From positions 62,001-126,000 of the forward strand of contig NZ_RBDY01000010.1 in NCBI RefSeq assembly GCF_003626575.1: a stretch of DNA of 64,000 nucleotides. Direction: 5' to 3'. Origin of the DNA: Streptomyces radicis (lineage in GTDB: Bacteria; Actinomycetota; Actinomycetes; Streptomycetales; Streptomycetaceae). Both the position numbers and the translations under genes were made by a program. Shown here piece after piece: positions 37,027-45,857 of this stretch. The stretch's first letter is position 1. Each line of letters opens with the position of its first letter. The notes under the pieces were generated by a model that was not told the origin of the DNA, did no database searches, and saw nothing but the letters and a program-made list of their open reading frames with translations.

Positions 37027-37634
37027 CAGGCGGTGGCGGGCTCCTGGGCCCCCTCTGCGCCCGCGCCCTCGGCGCCCTCGCCCGCCGGCTCCTCGGCCTG
37101 CGGCTGGAGCACCTGGATCACCACGTCCTCGCCGTCGATGGCCAGCGACGTGCCGTCGGGCAGCGCGATGTCCCTGGCCAGGATCGAGGCGCCGACCTCG
37201 AGGCCCTCGACGGAGACGGTGACCGACTCGGGGATGTGGGTGGCCTCGGCCTCCACGGGAAGGGCGCCCAGCACGTGCTCGAGCAGGCCGCCGCCGGGGC
37301 CGACCTCGCCCTCGGTCACGATCGGGATCTCGACCGTGACCTTCTCGCCGCGCTTGACGATCAGCAGGTCGAGGTGGACCAGGAAGCCGCGGATGGCCTC
37401 GCGCTGGACGGCCTTGGGGATCACCAGCTCCTCGCGGCCCTCGATGTCCAGGGTGATCAGGACGTTGGACGTCTTGAGCGCCATCATCAGCTCGTGGCCC
37501 GGCAGGGTCACATGCACGGGCTCGGTGCCGTGCCCGTAGATGACGGCGGGCACCTTGCCCTCGCCGCGGATACGGCGCGACGCGCCCTTGCCGAACTCGG
37601 TGCGCGACTGCGCCGCGATCTTCACATCAGCCAT
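37026..37634 (-). CDS. rplY: 50S ribosomal protein L25, long CTC form
   Basis: A 202-aa 5S-rRNA-binding protein. The N-terminal L25 domain ([29 protein letters not shown]) is followed by the beta-rich TL5/CTC C-terminal domain and an Ala/Glu/Gly-rich tail. A strong AGGAGGAG site precedes ATG 37634. It lies 178 bp downstream of prs and is coupled to pth. Confidence 0.96.
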   Translation of the reverse strand: MADVKIAAQSRTEFGKGASRRIRGEGKVPAVIYGHGTEPVHVTLPGHELMMALKTSNVLITLDIEGREELVIPKAVQREAIRGFLVHLDLLIVKRGEKVTVEIPIVTEGEVGPGGGLLEHVLGALPVEAEATHIPESVTVSVEGLEVGASILARDIALPDGTSLAIDGEDVVIQVLQPQAEEPAGEGAEGAGAEGAQEPATA

Positions 37635-37812
37635 GGCTGCACTCCTCCTTGGGGTTCCTCAGGGTCGGGACACACCGGGTCACCCGGCCCCGAGAGGACC
37701 CTGCCAAGGACAGCGCGTCGATTACGGACGAGCCCCGAACCGGAGCCCTCCCTCGCCGAGCAACCCTGGAAGTCTAACGGCCGCGGCGCGCCCCCTTCAC
37801 ACCTCGCCCCCT

Positions 37813-38790
37813 TCACACATCGCCCTCGAACAGGCTGGTCACCGAGCCGTCCTCGAAGACCTCGCGGACCGCGCGCGCGATCGTCGGGGCCATCGAGAGC
37901 ACCGTGATCTTGTCGAGCGCCACCTGACGTGGTGTGGGAAGGGAGTTGGAGAAGATGAACTCGCTCACCCGCGAGTTCTTCAGGCGGTCGGCCGCCGGGC
38001 CCGACAGGACGCCGTGCGTCGCCGCCACGATGACGTCCTCGGCGCCGTTGGCGAAGAGCGCGTCCGCCGCCGCGCAGATCGTGCCGCCCGTGTCGATCAT
38101 GTCGTCAACGAGCACGCACACCCGGCCGTCGACGTCGCCGACGACCTCGTGCACCGTGACCTGGTTCGCCACGTCGGGGTCGCGCCGCTTGTGCACGATG
38201 GCGAGCGGCGCCGCGAGCCGGTCCGCCCAGCGGTCGGCCACCCGCACGCGCCCCGCGTCCGGCGAGACCACCGTCAGCTTGGCGCGGTCCACGCGGCTCC
38301 CGATGTAGTCGGTCAGCAGGGGAAGCGCGAACAGGTGGTCGACGGGCCCGTCGAAGTACCCCTGCACCTGGTCCGCGTGGAGGTCCATCGTGATGATCCG
38401 GTCCGCGCCCGCGGTCTTGAGCAGATCCGCCATCAGCCGGGCCGAGATGGGCTCACGGCCGCGGTGCTTCTTGTCCTGGCGGGCGTAGCCGTAGAAGGGG
38501 ATGATCACCGAGATCGACCGCGCCGACGCCCTCTTGAGGGCGTCGATCATGATGAGCTGCTCCATGATCCACTTGTTGATGGGCGCCGTGTGGCTCTGCA
38601 TCAGGAAGCAGTCGGCGCCGCGCACCGACTCCTGGAAGCGCACGTAGATCTCACCGTTGGCGAAATCCCTGGCCTTGGTGGGGACGAGCCCCACACCCAG
38701 CTCGTCGGCGACCTCCTGCGCCAACTCGGGATAGGCGCGGCCGGTGAACAGCATCAGCTTCTTCTCGCCGGTGGTCTTGATCCCGGTCAC
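37813..38790 (-). CDS. prs: ribose-phosphate diphosphokinase (canonical)
   Basis: A 325-aa PRPP synthetase. Features include FTGRAYPELAQEVADELGV, YARQDKKHRGREPISARL, the DLHADQVQGYFDGPVDHL segment and the PRPP loop CVLVDDMIDTGGTICAAADAL. GTG 38790 follows AAGGAG. The order pth-rplY-prs-glmU is the usual actinobacterial cluster, which supports this copy as the housekeeping enzyme, in contrast to the paralogue at 8545-9486. Confidence 0.96.
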   Translation of the reverse strand: MTGIKTTGEKKLMLFTGRAYPELAQEVADELGVGLVPTKARDFANGEIYVRFQESVRGADCFLMQSHTAPINKWIMEQLIMIDALKRASARSISVIIPFYGYARQDKKHRGREPISARLMADLLKTAGADRIITMDLHADQVQGYFDGPVDHLFALPLLTDYIGSRVDRAKLTVVSPDAGRVRVADRWADRLAAPLAIVHKRRDPDVANQVTVHEVVGDVDGRVCVLVDDMIDTGGTICAAADALFANGAEDVIVAATHGVLSGPAADRLKNSRVSEFIFSNSLPTPRQVALDKITVLSMAPTIARAVREVFEDGSVTSLFEGDV

Positions 38791-38879
38791 AGTACGTCTC
38801 CTTGGTGTGTGTCACCCTCGTGCACCCCGATGGGCCCACCTCTACCGTACGCCCCCCTTACGCGCCCCTTATGCCCCCG

Positions 38880-40355
38880 CTACGCCTCGTCCTCCGGGCG
38901 CTCCGCCGCAGCTAGAGCGGCTTCGGCCGCCCTTGCCGCCGCCGACCCGGGGCGCTTGCGCGCGACCCAGCCGTCGATGTTCCGCTGCTGGCCCCTGGCT
39001 ACGGCGAGTGATCCCGGGGGGACATCCTTCGTGATGACCGAACCCGCCGCCGTGTAGGCCCCGTCGCCGATCGAGACGGGCGCCACGAACATGTTGTCGG
39101 AGCCGGTCTTGCAGTGACTCCCCACCGTGGTGTGGTGCTTGGCCTCGCCGTCGTAGTTCACGAAGACGCTGGCCGCGCCGATGTTGGTGTGGTCGCCGAT
39201 GGTCGCGTCGCCCACGTAGGAGAGGTGCGGCACCTTGGTGCCCTCGCCGATCGAGGCGTTCTTCGTCTCCACGAACGTGCCCGCCTTGGCCCCGGTGCCC
39301 AGGACCGTGCCGGGGCGGAGATAGGCGAACGGGCCCACCTTCGCGCCCGCGCCGATCCGCGCGCCGTCCGCAACGGTGTTCACCACCTGCGCGCCCGCGC
39401 CCACCTCGGTGTCCGCGAGGCGGCAGTGGGGGCCCACCTCCGCGCCCTCGGCCACGTGCGTCGCGCCGAGCAGCTGCGTGCCCGGGTGCACCACCGCGTC
39501 CCGCTCGAACGTCACGCCCGCGTCCACCCAGGTCGTCGCCGGGTCCACCACCGTGACCCCGGCCAGCATGGCGCGCTCGAGCAGGCGGTCGTTGAGCGCG
39601 CGGCGCGCGGTGGCCAGCTGCACGCGGTTGTTGATGCCCGCGAGCTCCAGGTGGTCGGCCGCGAGCAGCGCGCCCACGCGGTGGCCCTCGTCGCGCAGGA
39701 TCGCCAGCACGTCGGGCAGGTACTCCTCGCCCTGGGCGTTGTCCGTGGTCACGCGGGTGAGCGCGTGGGCGAGCAGGGCGCCGTCGAACGCGAAGACGCC
39801 CGAGCTGACCTCGCGGACCGCGAGCTGCGCGGGCGAGGCGTCCTTGTGCTCCACGATCTCGGTCACCGCGCCCTCGCCGTCCCGCAGCACCCGGCCGTAG
39901 CCGGTCGCGTCGGGCACCTCGACCGTGAGCACCGTCACGGCGTTCCCCTGGGTGGCGTGCGCCAGGGCCAGGGCGGCCAGGGTCTCCGGCGTCTGCATCG
40001 GGATGTCCCCGCACGTCACCAGGACCGTGCCCACCGCGGGCGCCTTCACCAGCGCCTCGAGCCCGGCGCGCACGGCGTGCGCCGTCCCGCGCTGCTCGTG
40101 CTGCACCGCGATGCGCGCCCCCGGATCGGTCTCCCTGAGGTGCGCCTCCACCGCCTCGCGGCCGTGCCCCACGACCACGACCAGCTCATCGGGCGTCAGC
40201 TCCCGGCAGGCGGTGACCACATGGCCGAGCAGCGAGCGGCCGCAGATGTCGTGCAGCACCTTGGGCTTGGCTGACTTCATGCGGGTTCCCTCGCCCGCTG
40301 CGAGAACGATGACGGCTGCCGGGGGGCTGGAGCTCACGGGGATCGTGTCCTTCAT
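38880..40355 (-). CDS. glmU: bifunctional GlmU: glucosamine-1-P acetyltransferase / GlcNAc-1-P uridylyltransferase
   Basis: A 491-aa enzyme making UDP-GlcNAc for peptidoglycan. The N-terminal pyrophosphorylase domain has VIVLAAGEGTRMKSAKPKVLHDICG. The C-terminal left-handed beta-helix shows hexapeptide repeats (VGPHCRLADTEVGAGAQVVN, IGEGTKVPHLSYVGDATIG). The acetyltransferase end is Ala/Glu-rich, as in actinobacteria. Start ATG 40355; prs follows on the same strand after 89 bp. Confidence 0.96.
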   Translation of the reverse strand: MKDTIPVSSSPPAAVIVLAAGEGTRMKSAKPKVLHDICGRSLLGHVVTACRELTPDELVVVVGHGREAVEAHLRETDPGARIAVQHEQRGTAHAVRAGLEALVKAPAVGTVLVTCGDIPMQTPETLAALALAHATQGNAVTVLTVEVPDATGYGRVLRDGEGAVTEIVEHKDASPAQLAVREVSSGVFAFDGALLAHALTRVTTDNAQGEEYLPDVLAILRDEGHRVGALLAADHLELAGINNRVQLATARRALNDRLLERAMLAGVTVVDPATTWVDAGVTFERDAVVHPGTQLLGATHVAEGAEVGPHCRLADTEVGAGAQVVNTVADGARIGAGAKVGPFAYLRPGTVLGTGAKAGTFVETKNASIGEGTKVPHLSYVGDATIGDHTNIGAASVFVNYDGEAKHHTTVGSHCKTGSDNMFVAPVSIGDGAYTAAGSVITKDVPPGSLAVARGQQRNIDGWVARKRPGSAAARAAEAALAAAERPEDEA

Positions 40356-40390
40356 GTGCGGGGTTCGAGGGTTTCCGAGAATACCGAGCC

Positions 40391-41311
40391 CTACTCCGCC
40401 GGCCCGGTCTCCTCCCGCCAGGCCTCCCCCTCGGGACCGCGCCCCTGGCGGCGCGGGGTGCGGCCCGTCAGGCTCGCCAGCGTCGTGCGGATGTGCGCCA
40501 GGTGCGCGCGCACCTGGTCCGAGCGCTCCTCCAGGTCGCGCGCCACCTCCTCGCTCTCGCGCTCCACGCGCTGGCGGCGCACGCGGGCGTCCGCGAGCAG
40601 CTCGGCGCGTCTGGCCTCCGCCGCGTCGTCGCGGGCGCGCGCCTCGGCCGCGGCGTCCGCCAGGTCGCGCCTGGCGCGTTCGAGCGTGGAGTCGGCGCGC
40701 ACCGTCAGCTCGGCCACCCTGGCGTCGGTCTCGGCCTCGCGGGCGGCCAGGTCGGTGCGCAGGGCGTTCGCCGCCACGGCATGGCCGCGGCGCTGGTCGG
40801 CGAGCAGCGCGGCGCAGCGGCGTTCCACCTCGGTGAACGCGGCCGCGGCGCGCTCCCGCACGGCCGCCGCCCGGCGGCGCGCGTCGTCGAGCAGGCGCCG
40901 CGCGCCCTCATCGGCCGCCGCCACGGTGGCGTCGGCCGCCGCGTCCGCGCCCGCGCGCCCGCGGGCCGCCGCCTCGGCGGCCTCGGCGCGCAGCGTCCGC
41001 GCCGCGTCGGCCGCGGCGTCGAGCAGCCGCCCGGCCTCGGTCTCCGCGTCGTCGCGCAGCTCGGCCGCCTCGGCCTCCACCTCGGCGAGCAGCTCGCGCG
41101 CCCGGTCGCTCAACGAGTGGAACGTCTGCGGCGGCAGCGCGGCCACCGCGGCGGTCAGCCGCTCCGCCTCCCGCGCCATCGCCTCCACGCGCAGGCTCAG
41201 CTCGGCCAGCCTGCGCCACGCCGCGTCCCGCTCCAGGGCGAGCGCGGCCACCGCCTCGTCCACCTGGCGCGGCTGATAGCCCCTGCCGCGCGCCGTGGGA
41301 AACCCCGTCAT
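40391..41311 (-). CDS. DivIVA-like coiled-coil protein
   Basis: A 306-aa, almost entirely alpha-helical Ala/Arg/Glu protein. The N-terminus FPTARGRGYQPRQVDEAVAALALERDAAW resembles the DivIVA/Wag31 membrane-binding start (a short motif, then a YxxxxVD-type segment). About 230 residues of heptad-rich coiled coil follow. Streptomyces homologues are often labelled cellulose-binding protein or Scy-like. It probably works in polar growth or scaffold assembly at the hyphal tip. It lies 35 bp upstream of glmU on the same strand, so it may link wall-precursor supply and polarity. Confidence 0.7.
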   Translation of the reverse strand: MTGFPTARGRGYQPRQVDEAVAALALERDAAWRRLAELSLRVEAMAREAERLTAAVAALPPQTFHSLSDRARELLAEVEAEAAELRDDAETEAGRLLDAAADAARTLRAEAAEAAARGRAGADAAADATVAAADEGARRLLDDARRRAAAVRERAAAAFTEVERRCAALLADQRRGHAVAANALRTDLAAREAETDARVAELTVRADSTLERARRDLADAAAEARARDDAAEARRAELLADARVRRQRVERESEEVARDLEERSDQVRAHLAHIRTTLASLTGRTPRRQGRGPEGEAWREETGPAE

Positions 41312-41443
41312 ACGTCAATGATCCCCTGCACGGCGGGACTTACCGGCGAACGCGAAGGAAAGTCCGCGCGCGACGGTCATGTTGTGACCCGCCACAGGCC
41401 ACCGGTGATCACCAGCGGTCACCGGCGATCGTCGGGGAACGCG

Positions 41444-43621
41444 TCAGAGCAGCCCGTCCCACATCTGCTCGAGCAGGACCGACCACCAGCTCTCCGGGTC
41501 CGCCACCGCCATCGGGTCGAGCGAGGCGAGCTGCGCCTGGAAATCGGTCGTCCAGCGGCCCGCCTGCTCGGAGTTGAGCCCGAGGCGCAGCCGCCACATC
41601 CGCCCGAGCAGCGCCATGCAGCGGGCGAACTGCGGCAGCGACGCGTTCACGAACTGCGGCGGAACGGGCCCCGCGGGGTCGGCCTCGAGCGGCACCGCCA
41701 CGATCGCGGCCGTGCCGTACTGGACGCAGATCTGCCGCCCGAAGTCGGTGCCCATCACGAGGTAGGAGCCCGCGTCGGGGCTCGGCTGCACGCCGCGCTC
41801 CATCGCGACCTCGGCGAGCGTGGGCACCGGACGCCCCGGCTGGGCCTGCGCCCAGAAGAACGGCCCGATCTCCAGCGGCAGCCCCGACCACAGCAGCGTC
41901 TGCTGCACGATCTCGGGAACGCCGTGCCGCGACACCGTCTGCGGCGTGTAGCGGAACACCCCCTGCGGCCCGAACGCCTGCGCGAGCTCCTGCCCGATCA
42001 CGTCGAGGCCCACGGCGGGCGCCGGATGCTGCTGCGGCAGCGGCGCGCGCACCGGCGCCGAGCGCTGCGGCCCGTCGGCGAACTGCTGCAACTCGTCCTG
42101 GTGCTCAACCAGATGGCGTACCCCCGCCTGACGCGACGCCAGGTCGCGCCCGTAGGCGGCGGTGTGCGTGACGCGCACCTGGGGCCAGGTCTCCCTGATC
42201 ATCCGCGCGCAGTACCCGCCGGGCAGCTCGCACGACTGCAACTCGGTGTGCAGCTCGATGACCTGCTGCGGGGGAACGTTCATCGCGTGCAGCTCGTGCA
42301 GGATCTGCCACTCGGGGTGCGGCATGCCGGGCGCCGAGCGCCGGATCAGCTGCTGCTCGGAGCCGTCGGGGGCGCGATACCGCAGGACCGCCATGTACCC
42401 GGAGCCGACGGCGGGTTGGGCCTGCGGCGGATAGCCGTAGCCGCCCGCCTGCGGGTAGCCGTAGCCGCTCGGGCCTGGGGGCGGTGGCGGCGCGCCCGGG
42501 CCCGGCGGGGGCGTGGGCTGCCCCGGGTTGCGCAGGGAGGCCACGATGTCGGGGTCAACGGTCTGGGTCGGTACATACGCGCCCGCGGCGTCCGCGCCCG
42601 AAGGGTCGGGCGGCTGCGGCGGCCCGGGGCGGGCGGGCGCCCCTGGCGCGCCTGGCGCCCCCGGCGGCGGCGGCACGGCGGCGCCCCTGCCGCCGGGGGG
42701 CGGCGGGCTGCCGGGAGGCCCTGGCGGGCCACCGAGCGGGCCCGCCATCGACTTGTGGGTGTCGGCGCTCGCCAGGTCGGCCGCGCCCCCGCCACCCGGC
42801 ACGGGCGGCGGGCCGACGGGGGTGCCGGGCGGCGTGCCGGGCGGGGCGCCGGAGGGCGCGGCGGGCGGCGTCGGCTCGCTCACCTTGGTCCTGGGCAACG
42901 CGCTGCCCTGGGGCATCACGGTCGTCCGCGCCTCGGACGAGGGCGCCCCGGCGGGCGAGGCCGAGGCGTCGGGCACGGCAACCGGCGGCGAGAACACCGT
43001 CGCGGGCGGCGCCATCGACTCCGCCTCGTCGCCGCTGCCCGACGTGTCGGTGCCCGCCCAGGGCGACGAGGACGCGTCACCGCCCGAGGTGTCCACGTCC
43101 TTGCCCGCCCACGGGCTGCTCGGCGCGGCCTGCGGCGGCGGCGTGGTGTCCGTACCGGCCCAGGGCGAGGGCGGCGCGGAAGGCGAGGGCGCCGGGGCGG
43201 AAGAAGGCGCGGGTGCGGGCGTCGCGGGCGACGGCGGCGGGTCGGCGCGCTGGTCGGGGATGCCCGCCCGGTCCGCCGCGTCCTGGAGCCACTGCGGCGG
43301 GGTCAGCAGGAACGACGTGGCGTTGAGGTCGATCGGCTCGCCGGTCGCCGCGGGGGCCGGGGCCGCGGGGGCCACGCCGTACTCCTCCTCGTAGCGCCGG
43401 ATCACCTCGGCCACGGAGAGCGCGGGCCACAGCGTGGTGTCCCCGCTGTCCCGCGCGATCACCAGCTTCCCGCCACCCGCCCAGCCGCCGTCCGGCGTCT
43501 CGGCCCACACCACGAAGCCCAGGTCGAACTCCCGCACCCGCACCTCGCGCGCGGGCGCGCCCGGGTCCGAGCCGTTCACCCAGCGTTCGGCGCGCTCCTG
43601 CGCCTGCGCGAACGTCACCAT
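41444..43621 (-). CDS. YrhB-like / deaminase-fold / SUKH-4-like fusion protein
   Basis: A 725-aa protein in three parts. Residues 1-75 (TFAQAQERAERWVNG, FDLGFVVWAE, VIARDSGDTTLWPALS) look like a YrhB/Imm35 domain. Residues 80-400 are Pro/Ala/Ser/Gly-rich and disordered. From about 410 a compact domain carries HPEW (His435, Glu437) and TELQSCELPGGYC (Cys464, Cys471), the zinc-ligand and catalytic pattern of toxin-type nucleic-acid/nucleotide deaminases. The last 150 residues resemble SUKH-4 immunity domains (LPLEIGPFFWAQ, SYLVMGTDFGRQICV). No signal peptide or secretion module is visible, so it acts in the cytosol. Its ATG is 8 bp from the stop of the WHH-SUKH gene upstream. Domain calls are by eye. 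Confidence 0.75.
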   Translation of the reverse strand: MVTFAQAQERAERWVNGSDPGAPAREVRVREFDLGFVVWAETPDGGWAGGGKLVIARDSGDTTLWPALSVAEVIRRYEEEYGVAPAAPAPAATGEPIDLNATSFLLTPPQWLQDAADRAGIPDQRADPPPSPATPAPAPSSAPAPSPSAPPSPWAGTDTTPPPQAAPSSPWAGKDVDTSGGDASSSPWAGTDTSGSGDEAESMAPPATVFSPPVAVPDASASPAGAPSSEARTTVMPQGSALPRTKVSEPTPPAAPSGAPPGTPPGTPVGPPPVPGGGGAADLASADTHKSMAGPLGGPPGPPGSPPPPGGRGAAVPPPPGAPGAPGAPARPGPPQPPDPSGADAAGAYVPTQTVDPDIVASLRNPGQPTPPPGPGAPPPPPGPSGYGYPQAGGYGYPPQAQPAVGSGYMAVLRYRAPDGSEQQLIRRSAPGMPHPEWQILHELHAMNVPPQQVIELHTELQSCELPGGYCARMIRETWPQVRVTHTAAYGRDLASRQAGVRHLVEHQDELQQFADGPQRSAPVRAPLPQQHPAPAVGLDVIGQELAQAFGPQGVFRYTPQTVSRHGVPEIVQQTLLWSGLPLEIGPFFWAQAQPGRPVPTLAEVAMERGVQPSPDAGSYLVMGTDFGRQICVQYGTAAIVAVPLEADPAGPVPPQFVNASLPQFARCMALLGRMWRLRLGLNSEQAGRWTTDFQAQLASLDPMAVADPESWWSVLLEQMWDGLL

Positions 43622-43628
43622 GGCCCGC

Positions 43629-44603
43629 TCACCCCTCCACCGGGACGGCGTTCGCGAAGCCGCCGTCCACCATCAGATTGGCCACGGTGTCCAGCTCGGG
43701 CGGGTTGCCCGCCAACCGCAGCAGGAAGTTGTCGAAGTCGTCGCCGCAGTGCAGCAGCAGCTCGGCCACCCGCTGCTCCACGCCGAGACCGTCCCGGTCG
43801 CGCGCGTCGTCGTAGGGGCACAGCCACACCGAACCCGCGTCCCCGCCCTTGACCTTGATCGCCAGCAGGCCGCCCTGGAGGAACGCCACGCCCAGGTAGT
43901 CCTTGGTGAGGTGATCGCGCAGGCACTTGTTGATGTACACCAGGTCGTTGACCGCGGCCTCCTCGCGGAGCGTGAAGAACGGCTGGTCCACCAGCAGCCC
44001 GAGCTCCGCGTCCAGCGCCACCCCCGCGGGCGCGCAGCCGCCGGCCGCCCTGAGGAACGAGCGGTACGCCTCGGGCAGCCGGTACCCCAGCTTCTCCTCC
44101 GCGGCCCGCACCCTGTCCTCCTCCACCGCGACGGCCCGCGGCACGCGGAAGTGCGCGGGCTTGGTCTCGGCCAGGGGGCGCGTCCCGCGCTTGCTCTGGT
44201 CGACCGCGGTGGTCGCGAGGCCGCCGTGGTGCCGCAGCAGGGCCTTGACCTCGACGGGGATCAGCTCGACGCGCCGCGACCTGGCCACGTGGTGCCACGT
44301 CCAGCCGTGCGGCGTGGCGACCGGGGGCAGGTCGGCCCACAGCTCGTGACCCGAGGCGTGCAGCGCGGCGTTCGCCGACACGTAGTCGGTCAGCCTGAGC
44401 TCGTCCACGCCGAAGCCCTCGGGCGGCTCGGCGATCTCCGCCGCGGCTCTCGCGTAGGGCGAGAAATCCGGGAAACCGTCCGCGTCCACGCGAACACCCT
44501 GCGGATACCGTGCCGCCCGGACCGGGTCCGGGAACTGCACGATCTGTCCGGCATAGGCCCGGTTCGGTGGCGCGGCCTGCTGTCCGAGCCGACCTGTCGT
44601 CAT
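43629..44603 (-). CDS. WHH-type HNH/EndoVII nuclease fused to SUKH domain
   Basis: A 324-aa protein. Residues 65-150 contain TPHGWTWHHVARSRRVELIP and a following RHHGG (His125-Gly128), which match the WHH subgroup of HNH/Endonuclease VII toxin nucleases; the usual His of the LVxxxxH position is Lys120 here. Residues 160-320 form an SMI1/KNR4 (SUKH) domain (EEKLGYRLPEAYRSFLRAAGG, VDQPFFTLREEAAVND, IKVKGGDAGSVWLCP). A nuclease and its usual immunity family are thus in one polypeptide, without export signals. It is divergent from the YwqJ-SUKH-3 gene and 8 bp upstream of the deaminase-SUKH-4 gene. Activity is inferred from motifs. Confidence 0.75.
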   Translation of the reverse strand: MTTGRLGQQAAPPNRAYAGQIVQFPDPVRAARYPQGVRVDADGFPDFSPYARAAAEIAEPPEGFGVDELRLTDYVSANAALHASGHELWADLPPVATPHGWTWHHVARSRRVELIPVEVKALLRHHGGLATTAVDQSKRGTRPLAETKPAHFRVPRAVAVEEDRVRAAEEKLGYRLPEAYRSFLRAAGGCAPAGVALDAELGLLVDQPFFTLREEAAVNDLVYINKCLRDHLTKDYLGVAFLQGGLLAIKVKGGDAGSVWLCPYDDARDRDGLGVEQRVAELLLHCGDDFDNFLLRLAGNPPELDTVANLMVDGGFANAVPVEG

Positions 44604-44683
44604 GGCGGTACGCCCCCTGCTGTTACATCACGCTGTCGCGGCACAGCCTATGGGGTGAGCCTGTCGGTGGCACGATCGTCCAC

Positions 44684-45670
44684 GTGATATCGGATACCCA
44701 TGGCCAGCCGCCGGGCGATCCCCGCCAGCATCGGGGCGCCGGGCCCGTGCCTCCCGTACTCCTGCGCCGCCGCGACGGCATCCTGCCGACGACGGCCGCC
44801 GCGCTCTCGCTGCCGGCCACCGCCCAGGCCCTCACCGGCACCGCGAGCCGCGCCGCGACGGCTCCCGACCTGCACCCGGTCGTCGCGGACACCCTCGCCT
44901 CGCTCGGCACCGCGCAGCGCGACCGCCACCTCGGCCGCTGCCCCGAGCCCGCGCTGCTCTCCCGCTGCCTCGCCGACGCGGGGGCGCACACGCTCGACCA
45001 GGCGCGTTCCGCCCTCCACGAGGCCGGGATCACCACCCGGCACATCCGCGAGGACGGCGATCCCCAGCACGGCGAGTACGCCCCGCACTGCCGCTCGTGC
45101 GCCGTGCTGCTCGCGCGGCTCGGCGTGCGCAGCATCAGCGCCGCGCCCGCCGCGCCGGGCGGCGGCTCGGACACGCTGGCCACCGGAGGCCCCTGGTCGG
45201 TCGGCAGCGTGGACGAGGCGCTCGCGGCGGCGGGCTGGGTGCCGGGCCGCAGGCACGCCGCCGAGGCGGAACGCTGGGCCGACGCGCTCAGCGCCCACCG
45301 CTCGCCGCAGGGGCACACGCACGCGCTCTTCCCCGCGGCGTTCGAGACGTGGGCCGAGCTCGGGCCCATGACCCTGGGCCCGAGCGGCCCGGGGCGCGAG
45401 TACGCCGCCACCGGGATCGTCGTCGACCCGCTGCGCGGCCTGCACTGGGCCCGCACCCTCGGCGACCTCGGCCGGGCGCTCGACACGCGGCTCGCGCCCC
45501 TCGGGGAGGAGAGCGGCGGCACGGCGCTCGTCGCCATCGACCCCGAGGCGCGTCTCTACTGCGTCGACCACACCGGCGACTGGTACCTCGGCCCCGATGT
45601 GATCAGCGGCCTGGCGACGCTCCTGACCGGCGCGGCGCCGCACCGGCTGGTACCGCCCGACGGCCTGTGA
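44684..45670 (+). CDS. YwqJ-type deaminase fused to SUKH-3 domain
   Basis: About 328 aa from GTG 44684; GTG 44747 is an alternative giving 307 aa. Residues 60-150 form a YwqJ-like deaminase: LGRCPEPALLSR (Cys86-Pro-Glu88) and HGEYAPHCRSC (Cys136, Cys139), that is, a CxE plus CxxC zinc and catalytic set. After a Gly/Ala linker, residues 175-320 are a SUKH-3 domain (DEALAAAGWVPGRR, RWADALSAHRSPQGHTHALFP, CVDHTGDWYLGPDV). It is divergent from the WHH-SUKH gene with 80 bp between starts. No secretion signal. It is probably part of one functional set with its two neighbours. Confidence 0.78.
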   Translation: MISDTHGQPPGDPRQHRGAGPVPPVLLRRRDGILPTTAAALSLPATAQALTGTASRAATAPDLHPVVADTLASLGTAQRDRHLGRCPEPALLSRCLADAGAHTLDQARSALHEAGITTRHIREDGDPQHGEYAPHCRSCAVLLARLGVRSISAAPAAPGGGSDTLATGGPWSVGSVDEALAAAGWVPGRRHAAEAERWADALSAHRSPQGHTHALFPAAFETWAELGPMTLGPSGPGREYAATGIVVDPLRGLHWARTLGDLGRALDTRLAPLGEESGGTALVAIDPEARLYCVDHTGDWYLGPDVISGLATLLTGAAPHRLVPPDGL

Positions 45671-45812
45671 GATCCCGCCTCCCGGCGAGGCACCGACCCC
45701 ACAGGAAGGGCCGCCGCGGCCAGGGGCGCCTACGCGACGGCCGACGAGGTCGCGGCCACGAACCACCACGTGGTCGGGCCCGAGGCCCGCGACGTCATGC
45801 GCGCGGCGGTCG

Positions 45813-45840
45813 CGTCGGACGGCGGCTCCACCGTCCGACG
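45813..45840. terminator. hairpin between convergent SUKH-3 and mazG genes
   Basis: CGTCGGACGG and CCGTCCGACG form a perfect 10-bp stem with an eight-base loop, 142 bp after the YwqJ-SUKH-3 stop and 17 bp from the mazG stop. It could terminate both converging transcripts. Confidence 0.6.
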
Positions 45841-45857
45841 GGGCCGCGCCGCGGCGG

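Noticed and set aside
36394..41443. tRNA gene near the prs-glmU cluster
   Set aside because: I looked for cloverleaf and TTCGA/TTCAA-type T-arms in the gaps 37635-37812, 38791-38879, 40356-40390 and 41312-41443 and found none convincing.
45671..45857. Possible short coding segment after the SUKH-3 gene (ATADEVAATNHHVVGPEARD)
   Set aside because: No start codon with a ribosome site in a plausible place, and the segment contains a perfect hairpin that better explains it as a terminator region.
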